Positions 51,007 to 60,860 of a DNA stretch of 64,000 nt are shown one piece after another. The stretch comes from Microlunatus endophyticus (GTDB taxonomy: Bacteria > Actinomycetota > Actinomycetes > Propionibacteriales > Propionibacteriaceae), in NCBI RefSeq assembly GCF_014646195.1, contig NZ_BMMZ01000003.1, positions 62,001-126,000 on the forward strand, read 5' to 3'. Position 1 is the stretch's first letter. Each line of letters starts with the position of its first letter. The notes beneath the pieces are model-generated. The model worked only from the letters and a program-made list of their open reading frames with translations. It was not told the origin of the DNA and made no database searches. A program made the position numbers and the translations under genes.

Positions 51007-53163
51007 ATGCCCGGAACCAGTCAACCCGACACCACCGATTCCCCGGCCGACTCCCCTGGGGATCGCCACCCCGACGCCGAGCTCGACCCGGCCCTGGAAG
51101 CCGAGCGGCGGCATCTGGCCGAGTCCCGGGCCGCGTTGGCCCTGATGCGCGAGCGGGTGGGCGGTCTCAACGCCGTCGGTGCCGCGGCGGTCAGCGAGGG
51201 CCCGAATGTCTCGACCGAGCACCTCAAACAGGCCCTCTACCGCCGGGTCCAATCCCTCCAGGACGACCCGACCGTGCCGCTGTTCTTCGGCCGGCTGGAC
51301 TACCAGCGGTCCGACCTACCGGCCCGGCTCTACATCGGCCGCCGGCACATCACCGGCGAGGCGGGCGGCGAGCCGATGGTGATCGACTGGCGGGCGCCGA
51401 TCTCGCTGCCCTTCTACCAGGCCACCCGGGACCAGCCGATGGACGTCGCACTGCGACGCCGGTTCGGCTTCTCCGCCGGCTCGCTGACCGCGTACGAGGA
51501 CGAGAAGCTGCTGGCCGGTGACACCCTGAACAACTCCGACATCCTCGAATCGGAGATCGAACGGCCCCGTACCGGGCCGATGCGCGACATCGTCGCCACC
51601 ATCCAGCCGGAGCAGGACGTCATCGTCCGGACCGAGCTCAGCCGGTCCGTCTGCGTCCAGGGTGCTCCCGGCACCGGGAAGACCGCTGTCGGGCTGCACC
51701 GGGCGGCGTACCTGCTCTATGCGTTCCGCGACCAGCTGTCCCGCCAGGGCGTGCTGGTGGTCGGGCCGAACGACAGCTTCCTGTCCTACATCGCCGACGT
51801 GCTTCCGGCGCTGGGTGAGATCGATGCTACCCAGACCACCGTCGAGGCGCTGGTCAGCCGGGCGACCGGCCTGAAGGCCGGACGGCTGGAGGATGCTGCC
51901 TCGGCAGTGATCAAGGGCGATGCCCGGATGGCCGAGGTGATCCGGCGCGCGGTGTGGAGCCACCTGCGACCGGCGACCGGGACCCTGGTCGTGCCGCGCG
52001 GCTCGCACCAGTGGCGGGTGGCTGCCTATCTGGCCGACGAGATGGTCGCCACGATCAAGGCGCGCGGCGTCCGATACGCAGCAGGCCGCGACATGCTGCC
52101 GCAGCGGCTGGCCCACCAGGTGCTGCTGCGGATGGAGGCCGACGGCGACTCACCCGATGACCGCGTGCAGAACGCGGTGGCGCGCAGCAAGCCGGTGAAG
52201 GCGTACGCCGAACAGCTCTGGCCGACGCTCGATGCCGCCAAGCTGGTGCTCCGGCTGCTCAGCGAGCCCGAGTTCCTGGCCGCCCATGCCGAGGGACTGC
52301 TGACCGAGGCCGAGCAGCAACGCGTATCGCTCGCCAAACCGGGCCGGTCGGTGAAATCCCACAAGTGGTCGGTCGCCGAGATCGTCCTGGTGGACGAGGC
52401 CGCCGATCAGCTGAACCGGACCCCGAGCCTCGGCCACGTGATCATCGACGAGGCCCAGGACCTGTCGGCGATGCAGTTGCGCGCGGTCGGTCGCCGGGCC
52501 AGCACCGGTTCGGTGACGGTGCTCGGTGATCTTGCCCAGGCGACCACGCCCTGGGCGACCACGTCCTGGTCCGACAGTCTCGGCCATCTGGGCAAGCCGG
52601 AGGCCGTGGTCGAGGAACTGGTGGCCGGTTTCCGGGTGCCGGCCGCGGTGATCGAATTCGCCGCCCGGCTGCTGCCGGACATCGCACCCGAGCTCACACC
52701 CCCGCATTCGGTACGCCGCACCCGTGGCGATCTGGTGATGATCACCAGCGCCGCCCCGGCCGACGATCTCGCCCGGGCCGTCGCCGTCGCGCTGGAGAGC
52801 GAGGGCAGCATCGGGCTGATCACCCCCGACGCCCGGCTGGCCGCGGTGGAGACCGCCCTGGGCGATCATCGGATCTCCTACGCCGTCCTGGGCCGCAGCA
52901 TCACCGAGACCGAGGACGGCGAACCGGTCGACGAAGCACTGACCCGGCGGGTCGACGTGGTACCGGCGTCCATCGCGAAGGGCCTGGAATTCGACCACGT
53001 GGTGCTCTTCGAACCGGCCGCCATCGTCGCCGGGGAGCCCGACCGAGTCACCGGCCTGCGCCGGCTCTACGTCTGCCTGACCCGAGCGGTCACGTCCTTG
53101 CAGATCGTGCACACCGAGCCGCTGCCGTCGGAGTTGGATCCGCAGGACCAGGTCGCCGCGTAA
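51007..53163 (+). CDS. helD: HelD-type RNA polymerase-associated UvrD-like ATPase
   Basis: 718 residues. N-terminal coiled-coil (LDPALEAERRHLAESRAALALM), then YIGRRHI and VIDWRAPISLPFYQA, the HelD hallmark; Walker A QGAPGTGKTAVGLHRAAYLLY (quoted in part); Walker B HVIIDEAQDLSAMQLRAVGRR; motif region GLEFDHVVLFEP; YVCLTRAV near the end. HelD proteins release stalled RNA polymerase and in some actinobacteria lower rifampicin sensitivity. I see no rifamycin-associated element upstream. ATG 51007 opens the gene. Confidence 0.92.
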   Translation: MPGTSQPDTTDSPADSPGDRHPDAELDPALEAERRHLAESRAALALMRERVGGLNAVGAAAVSEGPNVSTEHLKQALYRRVQSLQDDPTVPLFFGRLDYQRSDLPARLYIGRRHITGEAGGEPMVIDWRAPISLPFYQATRDQPMDVALRRRFGFSAGSLTAYEDEKLLAGDTLNNSDILESEIERPRTGPMRDIVATIQPEQDVIVRTELSRSVCVQGAPGTGKTAVGLHRAAYLLYAFRDQLSRQGVLVVGPNDSFLSYIADVLPALGEIDATQTTVEALVSRATGLKAGRLEDAASAVIKGDARMAEVIRRAVWSHLRPATGTLVVPRGSHQWRVAAYLADEMVATIKARGVRYAAGRDMLPQRLAHQVLLRMEADGDSPDDRVQNAVARSKPVKAYAEQLWPTLDAAKLVLRLLSEPEFLAAHAEGLLTEAEQQRVSLAKPGRSVKSHKWSVAEIVLVDEAADQLNRTPSLGHVIIDEAQDLSAMQLRAVGRRASTGSVTVLGDLAQATTPWATTSWSDSLGHLGKPEAVVEELVAGFRVPAAVIEFAARLLPDIAPELTPPHSVRRTRGDLVMITSAAPADDLARAVAVALESEGSIGLITPDARLAAVETALGDHRISYAVLGRSITETEDGEPVDEALTRRVDVVPASIAKGLEFDHVVLFEPAAIVAGEPDRVTGLRRLYVCLTRAVTSLQIVHTEPLPSELDPQDQVAA

Positions 53164-53211
53164 GGTCCCTGAGCCTGTCGAAGTCCCTGGGCCTGTCGAC
53201 GGTCCCTGAGC
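53164..53211 (+). repeat. REP-like GTCCCTGAGCCTGTCGAAG copies
   Basis: Copy 1 GGTCCCTGAGCCTGTCGAAG (53164-53183), copy 2 TCCCTGGGCCTGTCGACG (53184-53201), partial copy GTCCCTGAGC (53202-53211). The same motif, inverted, lies at 59014-59031. Confidence 0.75.
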
Positions 53212-53220
53212 GATCTGCGG

Positions 53221-54051
53221 TCAACGGCCCTGGCGCAGATGCTCCCGGCTCAGCCGCTCGAACTCCTCGTCGCTGAGGTCGTCGACCGCCTTCGACTCGC
53301 GCCGGTCGATGCGCGCCCAGCGGACGAACAGGATCGCCAGGATCGGCAGGTCGGCCGCCTCGCCCAGGCACCACAGGATGTCCCCGGACAGGTGCTGGTC
53401 CTGGAGCCTGGTCTGGAACCATCCCGGCGCCGTACCGGCGCTGGCGACACCGTCATAGATCGTGTCGGTCAGCCGCAACACCAGGCCGGGGATCGCGTCG
53501 GCGACCAGCGCGATGAAGGCGATCAGGAATTCCAGACCGACGAAATAGGTCGCGTACGGCCGGGTGTCCTCGGCGATCGGCGTCACCATCAGTAGCCCGA
53601 TCAGGGGAACCAGAATGCTGACACCGGCTTCGGCGGCGGGCACGGTGCGCAGGAACCCGGCAGCCGGAGTCAGGAAGACCAGCAGGAAGGCCAGGGTGAA
53701 GAGCGGCTCGAAGCCGGCGAACCCGACGATCCGCATCGGGCGCGACTGCAGGAAGCGGTCGAGTCCGGCGCGGCCGCGCTCGGCGAGGGCCGCCTGGGCC
53801 ACCGCAACCGGCCGGCCGAGCCCGAGCAGCCACGGTGCGACGACCAGCATGATCGCGATCCGGGTGCTGAAGGCCCACCGCAACTGGGCGGAATAGACGC
53901 CCAGGAAGCCGAAACAGGCCCAGCCGTAGAGCGCCAGCCCAGCCAGGAACGCCAGCACCGCCGGCCAGACGACGCCCACGCCCCGTCGGACGCCGATCAC
54001 CGCCGCGCCCAGATAGCCGCCGGCCAGCAGGATGATCATGATCGCCGGCAC
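53221..54051 (-). CDS. CtaG-like cytochrome c oxidase assembly membrane protein
   Basis: 276 residues from GTG 54051, six or seven membrane helices. Caa3_CtaG family: YLGAAVIGVRRGVGVVWPAVLAF, YSAQLRWAFSTRIAIMLVVAPWLL (both quoted in part), FLTPAAGFLRTVPA, DQHLSGDILWCLGEAADLPIL. Linked to copper delivery to cytochrome oxidase. GTG 54051 truncates the first helix region: the frame remains open upstream and encodes QFFSTFSFQPVPAIMI, which fits family N-termini, but holds no ATG, GTG or TTG. A perfect AGGAG (54108-54104) faces ACG 54096 at 7 nt. The true start may be ACG. Confidence 0.85.
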   Translation of the reverse strand: MPAIMIILLAGGYLGAAVIGVRRGVGVVWPAVLAFLAGLALYGWACFGFLGVYSAQLRWAFSTRIAIMLVVAPWLLGLGRPVAVAQAALAERGRAGLDRFLQSRPMRIVGFAGFEPLFTLAFLLVFLTPAAGFLRTVPAAEAGVSILVPLIGLLMVTPIAEDTRPYATYFVGLEFLIAFIALVADAIPGLVLRLTDTIYDGVASAGTAPGWFQTRLQDQHLSGDILWCLGEAADLPILAILFVRWARIDRRESKAVDDLSDEEFERLSREHLRQGR

Positions 54052-54252
54052 CGGCTGGAAGCTGAAGGTGCTGAAGAACTGTGCTGCGGTTGGCGTGCTG
54101 GGGCTCCTGCCGGAATGGATGGACCCGGTGATTCTATCGATCGACCCGGGACGGCCGTAGTGTCGCCGGTCCCGGGGCCACAGCCTGGTGCCAGGACCCG
54201 GCGTTCGCCCGATCCAGCTGCCGGGCCCAGCCGCCAGACCCAGCTGCCCGAC

Positions 54253-55113
54253 TCACGCGGCCAGGCGTACAGTCCCGGCCGCGGCATCCAGATCGACCAC
54301 CGCACCCAGGGGCAGCGCCAGGTTGCAGTCCCCGTGCCCGAATACCGCCCGCTGCAGGACCGGGACGCCGAGGTCGGCCAGCCGATCGGCCAGCACCGCG
54401 GCCACCAGGTCGTCGTCATCGGCCTCGGTGAAGTCGCCCAGCACGACACCGGTGACCGACTCGAACCATCCGGCCCGGCGCAGCGAGGTGAGCATCCGGT
54501 CCAGCCGGTATCCGGACTCACCGACGTCCTCGATGATCACCACACTCGGCTCGTCGGGCGCGGGCTCGATCCCGAGATCGCCGGCGATCAGTGCCAGGTT
54601 GCCACCGATCAGTCGGCCGGTCGCGGAGCCCGGGACCAGCGGCTTACCGGTGAGCAGGGTCGCGCCCGGTCCGGGTTGCCGCAGGATCAGCGACCGCAAC
54701 GCTTCGGCCGACGGTGCATCCGCCAGTTGCGTGCCGGTGCCGACCGGGCCGTGGATCGTCACCTGATCGAGCTCGCGGCCGATCCGGGTGTGCAGGGCGG
54801 TGATGTCGGAGAAGCCGATGAGGTGCTTGGGTCCCGCGGCCCGGAGCGCGTCGAAGTCCAGCAGGTCGATCATCCGCTGGGCGCCGTAGCCGCCGCGGGC
54901 GCACCAGACCGCGGAGACGTCCGGATCGGTCCAGGTCGCCTGCAGGTCCGCGGCTCGTTCCTGATCGAATCCGGCGAGATAGCTCAACCGGGGATGCCGG
55001 TCGTAGAGATGCTTGCCGGCACGCACCTCGAAACCCCAGGCCTCGAGGTTCTCGATGCCTGCGTCGATCCGATCCGGTGCCATCGGGCCACTGGGTGCGA
55101 CCAGCCCGATCAC
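54253..55113 (-). CDS. LD-carboxypeptidase (S66 family, LdcA/MccF-like)
   Basis: 286 residues from GTG 55113. S66 pattern: VIGLVAPSGPMAPDRIDAG, VWCARGGYGAQRMIDLLD (nucleophile region; the usual Ser of GGYG-N/S context is not obvious by eye), HLIGFSDITALH (Ser), TIHGPVGTG, and IEDVGESGYRLDRMLTSL with the final His in VFGHGDCN. The family trims D-Ala from murein tetrapeptides or cleaves microcin-like amides. The frame continues upstream of GTG 55113 as WPASIGAGSVIGLVAPSG, like family N-termini, to an AAGGAG (55182-55177) facing ATC 55170 (6 nt) or ACG 55167 (9 nt). Real start probably there, overlapping the DUF4031 gene end. Confidence 0.85.
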   Translation of the reverse strand: MIGLVAPSGPMAPDRIDAGIENLEAWGFEVRAGKHLYDRHPRLSYLAGFDQERAADLQATWTDPDVSAVWCARGGYGAQRMIDLLDFDALRAAGPKHLIGFSDITALHTRIGRELDQVTIHGPVGTGTQLADAPSAEALRSLILRQPGPGATLLTGKPLVPGSATGRLIGGNLALIAGDLGIEPAPDEPSVVIIEDVGESGYRLDRMLTSLRRAGWFESVTGVVLGDFTEADDDDLVAAVLADRLADLGVPVLQRAVFGHGDCNLALPLGAVVDLDAAAGTVRLAA

Positions 55114-55151
55114 CGACCCGGCGCCGATCGAGGCGGGCCAGGTGCGGGAGC

Positions 55152-55424
55152 TCAGAGCGCGAGTCGTGATCGTTTTCTCCTTCGCAGTCCGGCCGCATTC
55201 AGTTTCACGACCAGGTCATGGGACCGGCAGCGTACGGCTCCTGCCGCCAGGCACTCCTCGAAACGCTCCCCGGGGATGTCGTAATGATCACCGTCGAACG
55301 CCCGGCGCGGAATCCCCAGCCGGTCGGCGAATTCCTGCACCTCCGCGAACGACCGGTCGCTGATCAGATGCGACCAGTACCGGCCGTGCCCCGGCCAGTT
55401 CGGAGCGTCGATGAAGATCGCCAT
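55152..55424 (-). CDS. DUF4031 family protein
   Basis: 90 residues, typical DUF4031: AIFIDAPNWPGHGRYWSHL, SFAEVQEFADRLGIPRRAFDG (quoted in part), HYDIPGERFEECLAAGA. A small, widespread protein of unknown function. ATG 55424 overlaps the CutC stop (ATGA, 55421-55424 on the minus strand). Its 3' end holds the ribosome site proposed for the LD-carboxypeptidase gene. Confidence 0.88.
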   Translation of the reverse strand: MAIFIDAPNWPGHGRYWSHLISDRSFAEVQEFADRLGIPRRAFDGDHYDIPGERFEECLAAGAVRCRSHDLVVKLNAAGLRRRKRSRLAL

Positions 55425-56155
55425 CAGCCCGCTGCGCCGGGCTGATCGGTACGACCGCTGGCATGGGCGACGGCGTTGTCGATCAAGGTCCGCCAGCTGC
55501 GGACCAGCTCGGGATCGACGTAGGCCTTGAAGGATCCGGTCGGTCGTGCCGAGCTGCCGATGTGGAAGGCCCGCACGCCGGCGTTGGCCAACCAGGGCAC
55601 GTGCTCGGCCTTCAGGCCGCCACCGGCCATGATCATCTTCCGGGCGAACGCGTCCTGGCCGGCCCTGCGCAGCAGATCCTCCAGACCGTCCTCGACCCCG
55701 CGCGCCGAACCCGCGGTCAGCACCTGGTCCAGCCGTGCCAGCGAACGGAGGTCGCGCCAGGCGCGATCCGGCGAGATGCAGGAGTCGATCGCCCGGTGGA
55801 AGGTCCACGGGCAGTCGAGATCGTTGATCAACTCGGCGACGACCTCGACGTCGATCTCGGTATAGCCGTTGAGAAAGCCCAGCACGAGCCCCTCGGCTCC
55901 GACGTCGAGGTAGCCGGCCGCCAGCCCCTTCAACCGGACGATCTCTCCGCCGTCGGTGCTGAAGCCCTCGCGCAGCCGGACCATCGCCCGTAACGGCAGC
56001 GACGTCACCCGGCTGAGCTGGCCGATCAGTGCCGGCTCCGGGGACAAGCCGTCGCTGTCCATGGTGCCGACCACCTCAAGGCGGTCGGCACCGCCCGCCT
56101 CCGCCCGTTCGGCGTCGGCAGCATGCAGCGCGATCACCTCCAGCAGGCCGGCCAT
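55424..56155 (-). CDS. cutC: CutC family protein
   Basis: 243 residues, TIM-barrel CutC family. LEVIALHAADAERAEAGGADRLEVV opens the barrel (quoted in part), then MVRLREGFSTDGGE, GLVLGFLNGYTEIDVE, TFHRAIDSC and QVLTAGSARGVEDGL. CutC was first linked to copper tolerance in E. coli, but its true reaction is unsettled. The CtaG gene two places downstream is also copper-linked, which may or may not be meaningful. Translationally coupled to DUF4031. Confidence 0.92.
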   Translation of the reverse strand: MAGLLEVIALHAADAERAEAGGADRLEVVGTMDSDGLSPEPALIGQLSRVTSLPLRAMVRLREGFSTDGGEIVRLKGLAAGYLDVGAEGLVLGFLNGYTEIDVEVVAELINDLDCPWTFHRAIDSCISPDRAWRDLRSLARLDQVLTAGSARGVEDGLEDLLRRAGQDAFARKMIMAGGGLKAEHVPWLANAGVRAFHIGSSARPTGSFKAYVDPELVRSWRTLIDNAVAHASGRTDQPGAAG

Positions 56156-56168
56156 CCGCGTCGCGCTC

Positions 56169-57341
56169 CTACGATCCGGCCGGAACCCGGTCGAGATCCT
56201 CGATCCGGGCCAGCGACGGACCCCGGGTCGTACGGATCTCGGCGGCGCGTGCTTCGGCCGCGGCGAAGGTGCGGATGATGTTGCCGTGCGCCATCTTGAG
56301 CAGGTCCTCCTCGCTCCAACCGCGCTCGGCCAGCGCCTCGAACAGGTTGGGGTAGGCCGAGACGTCCTGCAAGCCCTCGGGAAGTGACCCGACGCCGTCG
56401 AAATCGCCGCCGACGCCGATGTGATCGATCCCGGCGACCTCCCGGACGTGCTCGGCGTGAGCGACCACCTCGTCCAGAGTCGCCGTCGGCTGCGGGACGC
56501 CGTAGCCGGCCCGGAACTCCTTCATCGCCGGCCAGTCCAAGCTGTCGACTCCGGCATCCTCGGCAGCCTGCTTGACCTGCAGGGACCACTCGCGGACCCG
56601 CGGGCTGACGAAGTCCGGGACGAAGGTGATCATGCAGGTGCCGCCGTTGTCGGCGAGCCGGGCCAACACCTCGTCCGGGACATCGCGGACATGATCACAG
56701 ATCGCGCGCGCCGACGAGTGGGAGAAGATCACCGGCGCCTCCGACACGTCCAGAGCCGCGTGCATCGTCGCCGGGGCGACGTGGGACAGGTCGACCAGCA
56801 TGCCGAGCCGGTTCATCTCCCGGACGACCTCGCGGCCGAAGTCGGTCAGGCCGTCGTGCTCGGGCTCGGCGGTCGCGGCATCGGCCCAGGCGGTGTTGTC
56901 GTTGTGGGTCAGTGTCATGTACCTGACACCGGCCCGATAGAGGCTGCGCAGCGTACCCAGTGAGTTGTTGATCGAGTGGCCGCCCTCGGCGCCCATCAGC
57001 GAACCGATCGGGCCGCCGGATCCGGCCCCGTCGACGGCGGCCGTCAACCCGGCCCCACTGGTCACCAGCTCGAACTGGTCGGGATAGCGTTCGATCATGG
57101 AGTAGACGGCGTCGATCTGCTCAAAGGTCGCGGTCACGGCGCTGTCGCCCGCCAGCGAACTCGGCACGTACACCGACCAGAACTGACCGCCGACCTGGCC
57201 GGCGCGCAGCCGGGCGATGTCGGTGTGCATCTGGGGCTGGTGTTCGGCGATGTCGCGGACACCGAAGTCGTAGTTGACGGTCCGCATCGCCCACGGGAGA
57301 TCGTTGTGGCCGTCGACAACACTCAGGAAGGGAAACGTCAC
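56169..57341 (-). CDS. Membrane dipeptidase family (M19) peptidase
   Basis: 390 residues. M19 zinc site: VVDGHNDLPWAMR (HxD), MGAEGGHSINNSLGTLR (Glu), LVDLSHVAP (His), FSHSSARAICDHVRDVPDE (His), IDHIGVGGDFDGV (Asp). These metallo-enzymes cleave dipeptides, with D-residues tolerated in the C-terminal position. No signal peptide is visible, so likely cytoplasmic. GTG 57341 opens it; CutC begins 13 bp after its stop, same strand. Confidence 0.93.
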   Translation of the reverse strand: MTFPFLSVVDGHNDLPWAMRTVNYDFGVRDIAEHQPQMHTDIARLRAGQVGGQFWSVYVPSSLAGDSAVTATFEQIDAVYSMIERYPDQFELVTSGAGLTAAVDGAGSGGPIGSLMGAEGGHSINNSLGTLRSLYRAGVRYMTLTHNDNTAWADAATAEPEHDGLTDFGREVVREMNRLGMLVDLSHVAPATMHAALDVSEAPVIFSHSSARAICDHVRDVPDEVLARLADNGGTCMITFVPDFVSPRVREWSLQVKQAAEDAGVDSLDWPAMKEFRAGYGVPQPTATLDEVVAHAEHVREVAGIDHIGVGGDFDGVGSLPEGLQDVSAYPNLFEALAERGWSEEDLLKMAHGNIIRTFAAAEARAAEIRTTRGPSLARIEDLDRVPAGS

Positions 57342-57403
57342 CCGGCCATCTTCGCACTGCCGCGTCCGTACGGTCCGGACGGTCCGCTCGATAGGTTGTC
57401 AGC

Positions 57404-57862
57404 GTGGCGAAAACCGATGATCAACCGCCGGTGCTGATGTGGACCGACGGCGCGTGCAAGGGCAACCCGGGTGTTGGCGGTTGGGGCGCGCTGTTGCGCT
57501 TCGGCGATCATCGCAAGGAACTGTTCGGCGGCGAGGCGCTGACCACCAACAACCGGATGGAGCTGATGGCGGTGATCCAGGGCCTCCGCGCGCTCTCCCG
57601 GGCCTGCCAGGTGGAGCTGCACGTCGATTCCTCGTACGTGATGAACGGCGTCCAGAAATGGATGCCGGGCTGGAAGCGCAACGGCTGGAAGACCTCGGAC
57701 AAGAAACCGGTGAAGAACGCCGAGCTGTGGCGCGAGCTCGACGAGGAACTCGCCCGGCACCAGGTGAACTGGACGTGGGTGAAAGGCCATTCCGGCGACG
57801 AGGGCAACGAACGTGCCGATCAGCTGGCCAACCAGGGCGTGTTGTCGGTCAGCAACGCCTAA
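57404..57862 (+). CDS. rnhA: Ribonuclease HI
   Basis: 152 residues, single RNase H domain. Active-site carboxylates: Asp in [15 protein letters not shown], Glu in [15 protein letters not shown], Asp in [15 protein letters not shown], and Asp in the [14 protein letters not shown] end block; the handle region [13 protein letters not shown] is present. Removes RNA from RNA/DNA hybrids. GTG 57404 has TAGGTT (57392-57397) 6 nt upstream, so probably leaderless. Confidence 0.95.
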   Translation: MAKTDDQPPVLMWTDGACKGNPGVGGWGALLRFGDHRKELFGGEALTTNNRMELMAVIQGLRALSRACQVELHVDSSYVMNGVQKWMPGWKRNGWKTSDKKPVKNAELWRELDEELARHQVNWTWVKGHSGDEGNERADQLANQGVLSVSNA

Positions 57863-57886
57863 GGTTGGCGCCGGGGATCCGCGTCC

Positions 57887-58846
57887 TCAGGAATCAGGGT
57901 CCTCAGGGATCAGGACGATCTTGCCGCGGACATGACCGGACTCGCTCTGCCGCGCAGCGGCGACCACCTCGGACAACGGATAGACGTCACCGACCTCGAG
58001 CTCGTACCGGCCTTGGGCGAGCAGGTCGCCGACGACCTCGTACGCCTCCTCCCGCAGCCGCTGTTCCTCAGCGGTCAGCGGAACCGGATTGCCGCCGGAG
58101 AAGGCCCGGATCCCGAGCTCGGCGGCTCGCGGGCCGGCCACGACAGTGGCGATCTGCTGACGGTCGGCGACCAACGGGAAGGATGCCTCCAGCGCCTCGT
58201 CGGTGCCGGCGGCGTCCAGGACGACGTCGACGCCGTCCGGTGCGACCGCGCGCAGCCGGTCCAGCAGGCCCGGGCCGTACGCGACCGGGATCGCGCCGAG
58301 CTCACGCAGTCGATCATGGTTCGGCTCGCTGGCCGTGGCGATCACCGTCGCACCCCACAGTCTGGCGAACTGGATCGCGGACTGGCCGACGCCGCCGGAA
58401 CCGGCGTGCACGAGCAGCGTGGTGCCTTCGCCGACCCCGAGTGACTTCAGTGCCTGGTAGGCCGTACTGGCCGGAACGCCGATCGCGGCGGCCTGTTCGA
58501 AGGAGATCCCGGACGGCTTGGCGACCAGCTTCTCCGGCGGCACGACGAGATGGCTGGCGTAGGTGCCAGCTCCGGACTTGATGATCACCTCGTCGCCGGG
58601 CTGCCACCCGGTAACACCGTCGCCCACCTCGGCGATCACACCGGACCCGTCGCTGCCGAGACGTCGCGGTTCGATGATCGGTCCGGTCGGACGGAGGGCC
58701 CGGCGCTGCTTCCATTCGACGGGATTGACCCCGACGGCTCGGATCGCGACCAGCACCTCGCCGGGTCCGGGCACGGGGGTCGGTACCTCGACCACCTCGA
58801 GTACCTCCGGGCCGCCGAATTCGCGGTACTGCACCGCCGTCGCCAT
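57887..58846 (-). CDS. NADP-dependent quinone oxidoreductase (zinc-less MDR)
   Basis: 319 residues. MDR fold: TAVQYREFGGPEVLEVVEVP, VGVNPVEWKQRRA, RLGSDGSGVIAEVGDGV and Rossmann LLVHAGSGGVGQSAIQFARLWG (quoted in part) with the intact AGSGGVG. No structural or catalytic zinc Cys. Reduces quinones or enones with NADPH. ATG 58846 follows AGGAG by 5 nt; ATG 58849 is the twin alternative. Converges with rnhA. Confidence 0.92.
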   Translation of the reverse strand: MATAVQYREFGGPEVLEVVEVPTPVPGPGEVLVAIRAVGVNPVEWKQRRALRPTGPIIEPRRLGSDGSGVIAEVGDGVTGWQPGDEVIIKSGAGTYASHLVVPPEKLVAKPSGISFEQAAAIGVPASTAYQALKSLGVGEGTTLLVHAGSGGVGQSAIQFARLWGATVIATASEPNHDRLRELGAIPVAYGPGLLDRLRAVAPDGVDVVLDAAGTDEALEASFPLVADRQQIATVVAGPRAAELGIRAFSGGNPVPLTAEEQRLREEAYEVVGDLLAQGRYELEVGDVYPLSEVVAAARQSESGHVRGKIVLIPEDPDS

Positions 58847-58964
58847 CATCGCTCCTGCGCTTCGTGAGTACATCTGCGGGCCAGATGCACCGGGACGTCC
58901 GTTGACGACGCTAATGGCCGATCCGGCCCGCAAGAATGCACGTCCACCTGCTGAGCACGCAGGA

Positions 58965-58998
58965 AGAGGCGGCCCCGGCGAACCGGGACCGCCCCTTC
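58965..58998 (-). terminator. Terminator hairpin downstream of groEL
   Basis: Arms AAGAGGCGGCCCCGG (58965-58979) and CCGGGACCGCCCCTT (58984-58998) pair at 13 of 15 with a CGAA loop. It lies 43 bp past the groEL stop. No T tract. Confidence 0.65.
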
Positions 58999-59013
58999 CG
59001 GCGATCTTGTTTG

Positions 59014-59031
59014 CCCTTCGACGGGCTCAGG
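59014..59031 (-). repeat. REP-like element CCCTTCGACGGGCTCAGG
   Basis: Inverse orientation of the CCTGAGCCTGTCGAAG motif seen at 53164-53211, just after the groEL stop. Confidence 0.65.
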
Positions 59032-59040
59032 TGGTCGGAC

Positions 59041-60714
<1,674 letters not shown>

Positions 60715-60798
60715 TCATGGATGTCAAGTTGCCCCAGAGCGGTGCCCGCGACGGACGGCCTCCGGTGTTGAGCCGAGGACCTCACCGACCTTGGGTTG

Positions 60799-60825
60799 GT
60801 GGCACTCTCACGGGGAGAGTGCTAG
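60799..60825 (-). promoter_or_regulatory. CIRCE operator 1 (groEL-proximal)
   Basis: GTGGCACTC (60799-60807), 9-bp spacer, GAGTGCTAG (60817-60825): matches TTAGCACTC-N9-GAGTGCTAA at 15 of 18 arm positions. HrcA binding site. Confidence 0.88.
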
Positions 60826-60830
60826 CTCAA

Positions 60831-60860
60831 TGTTTAGCACTCGACCGGTGCGAGTGCAAA
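60831..60860 (-). promoter_or_regulatory. groEL promoter overlapping CIRCE operator 2
   Basis: CIRCE arms TTAGCACTC (60834-60842) and GAGTGCAAA (60852-60860), 17 of 18 matches. On the minus strand -35 TTGCAC (60859-60854), 17-bp spacer and -10 TAAACA (60836-60831) coincide with it, so HrcA would block polymerase directly. Confidence 0.85.
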
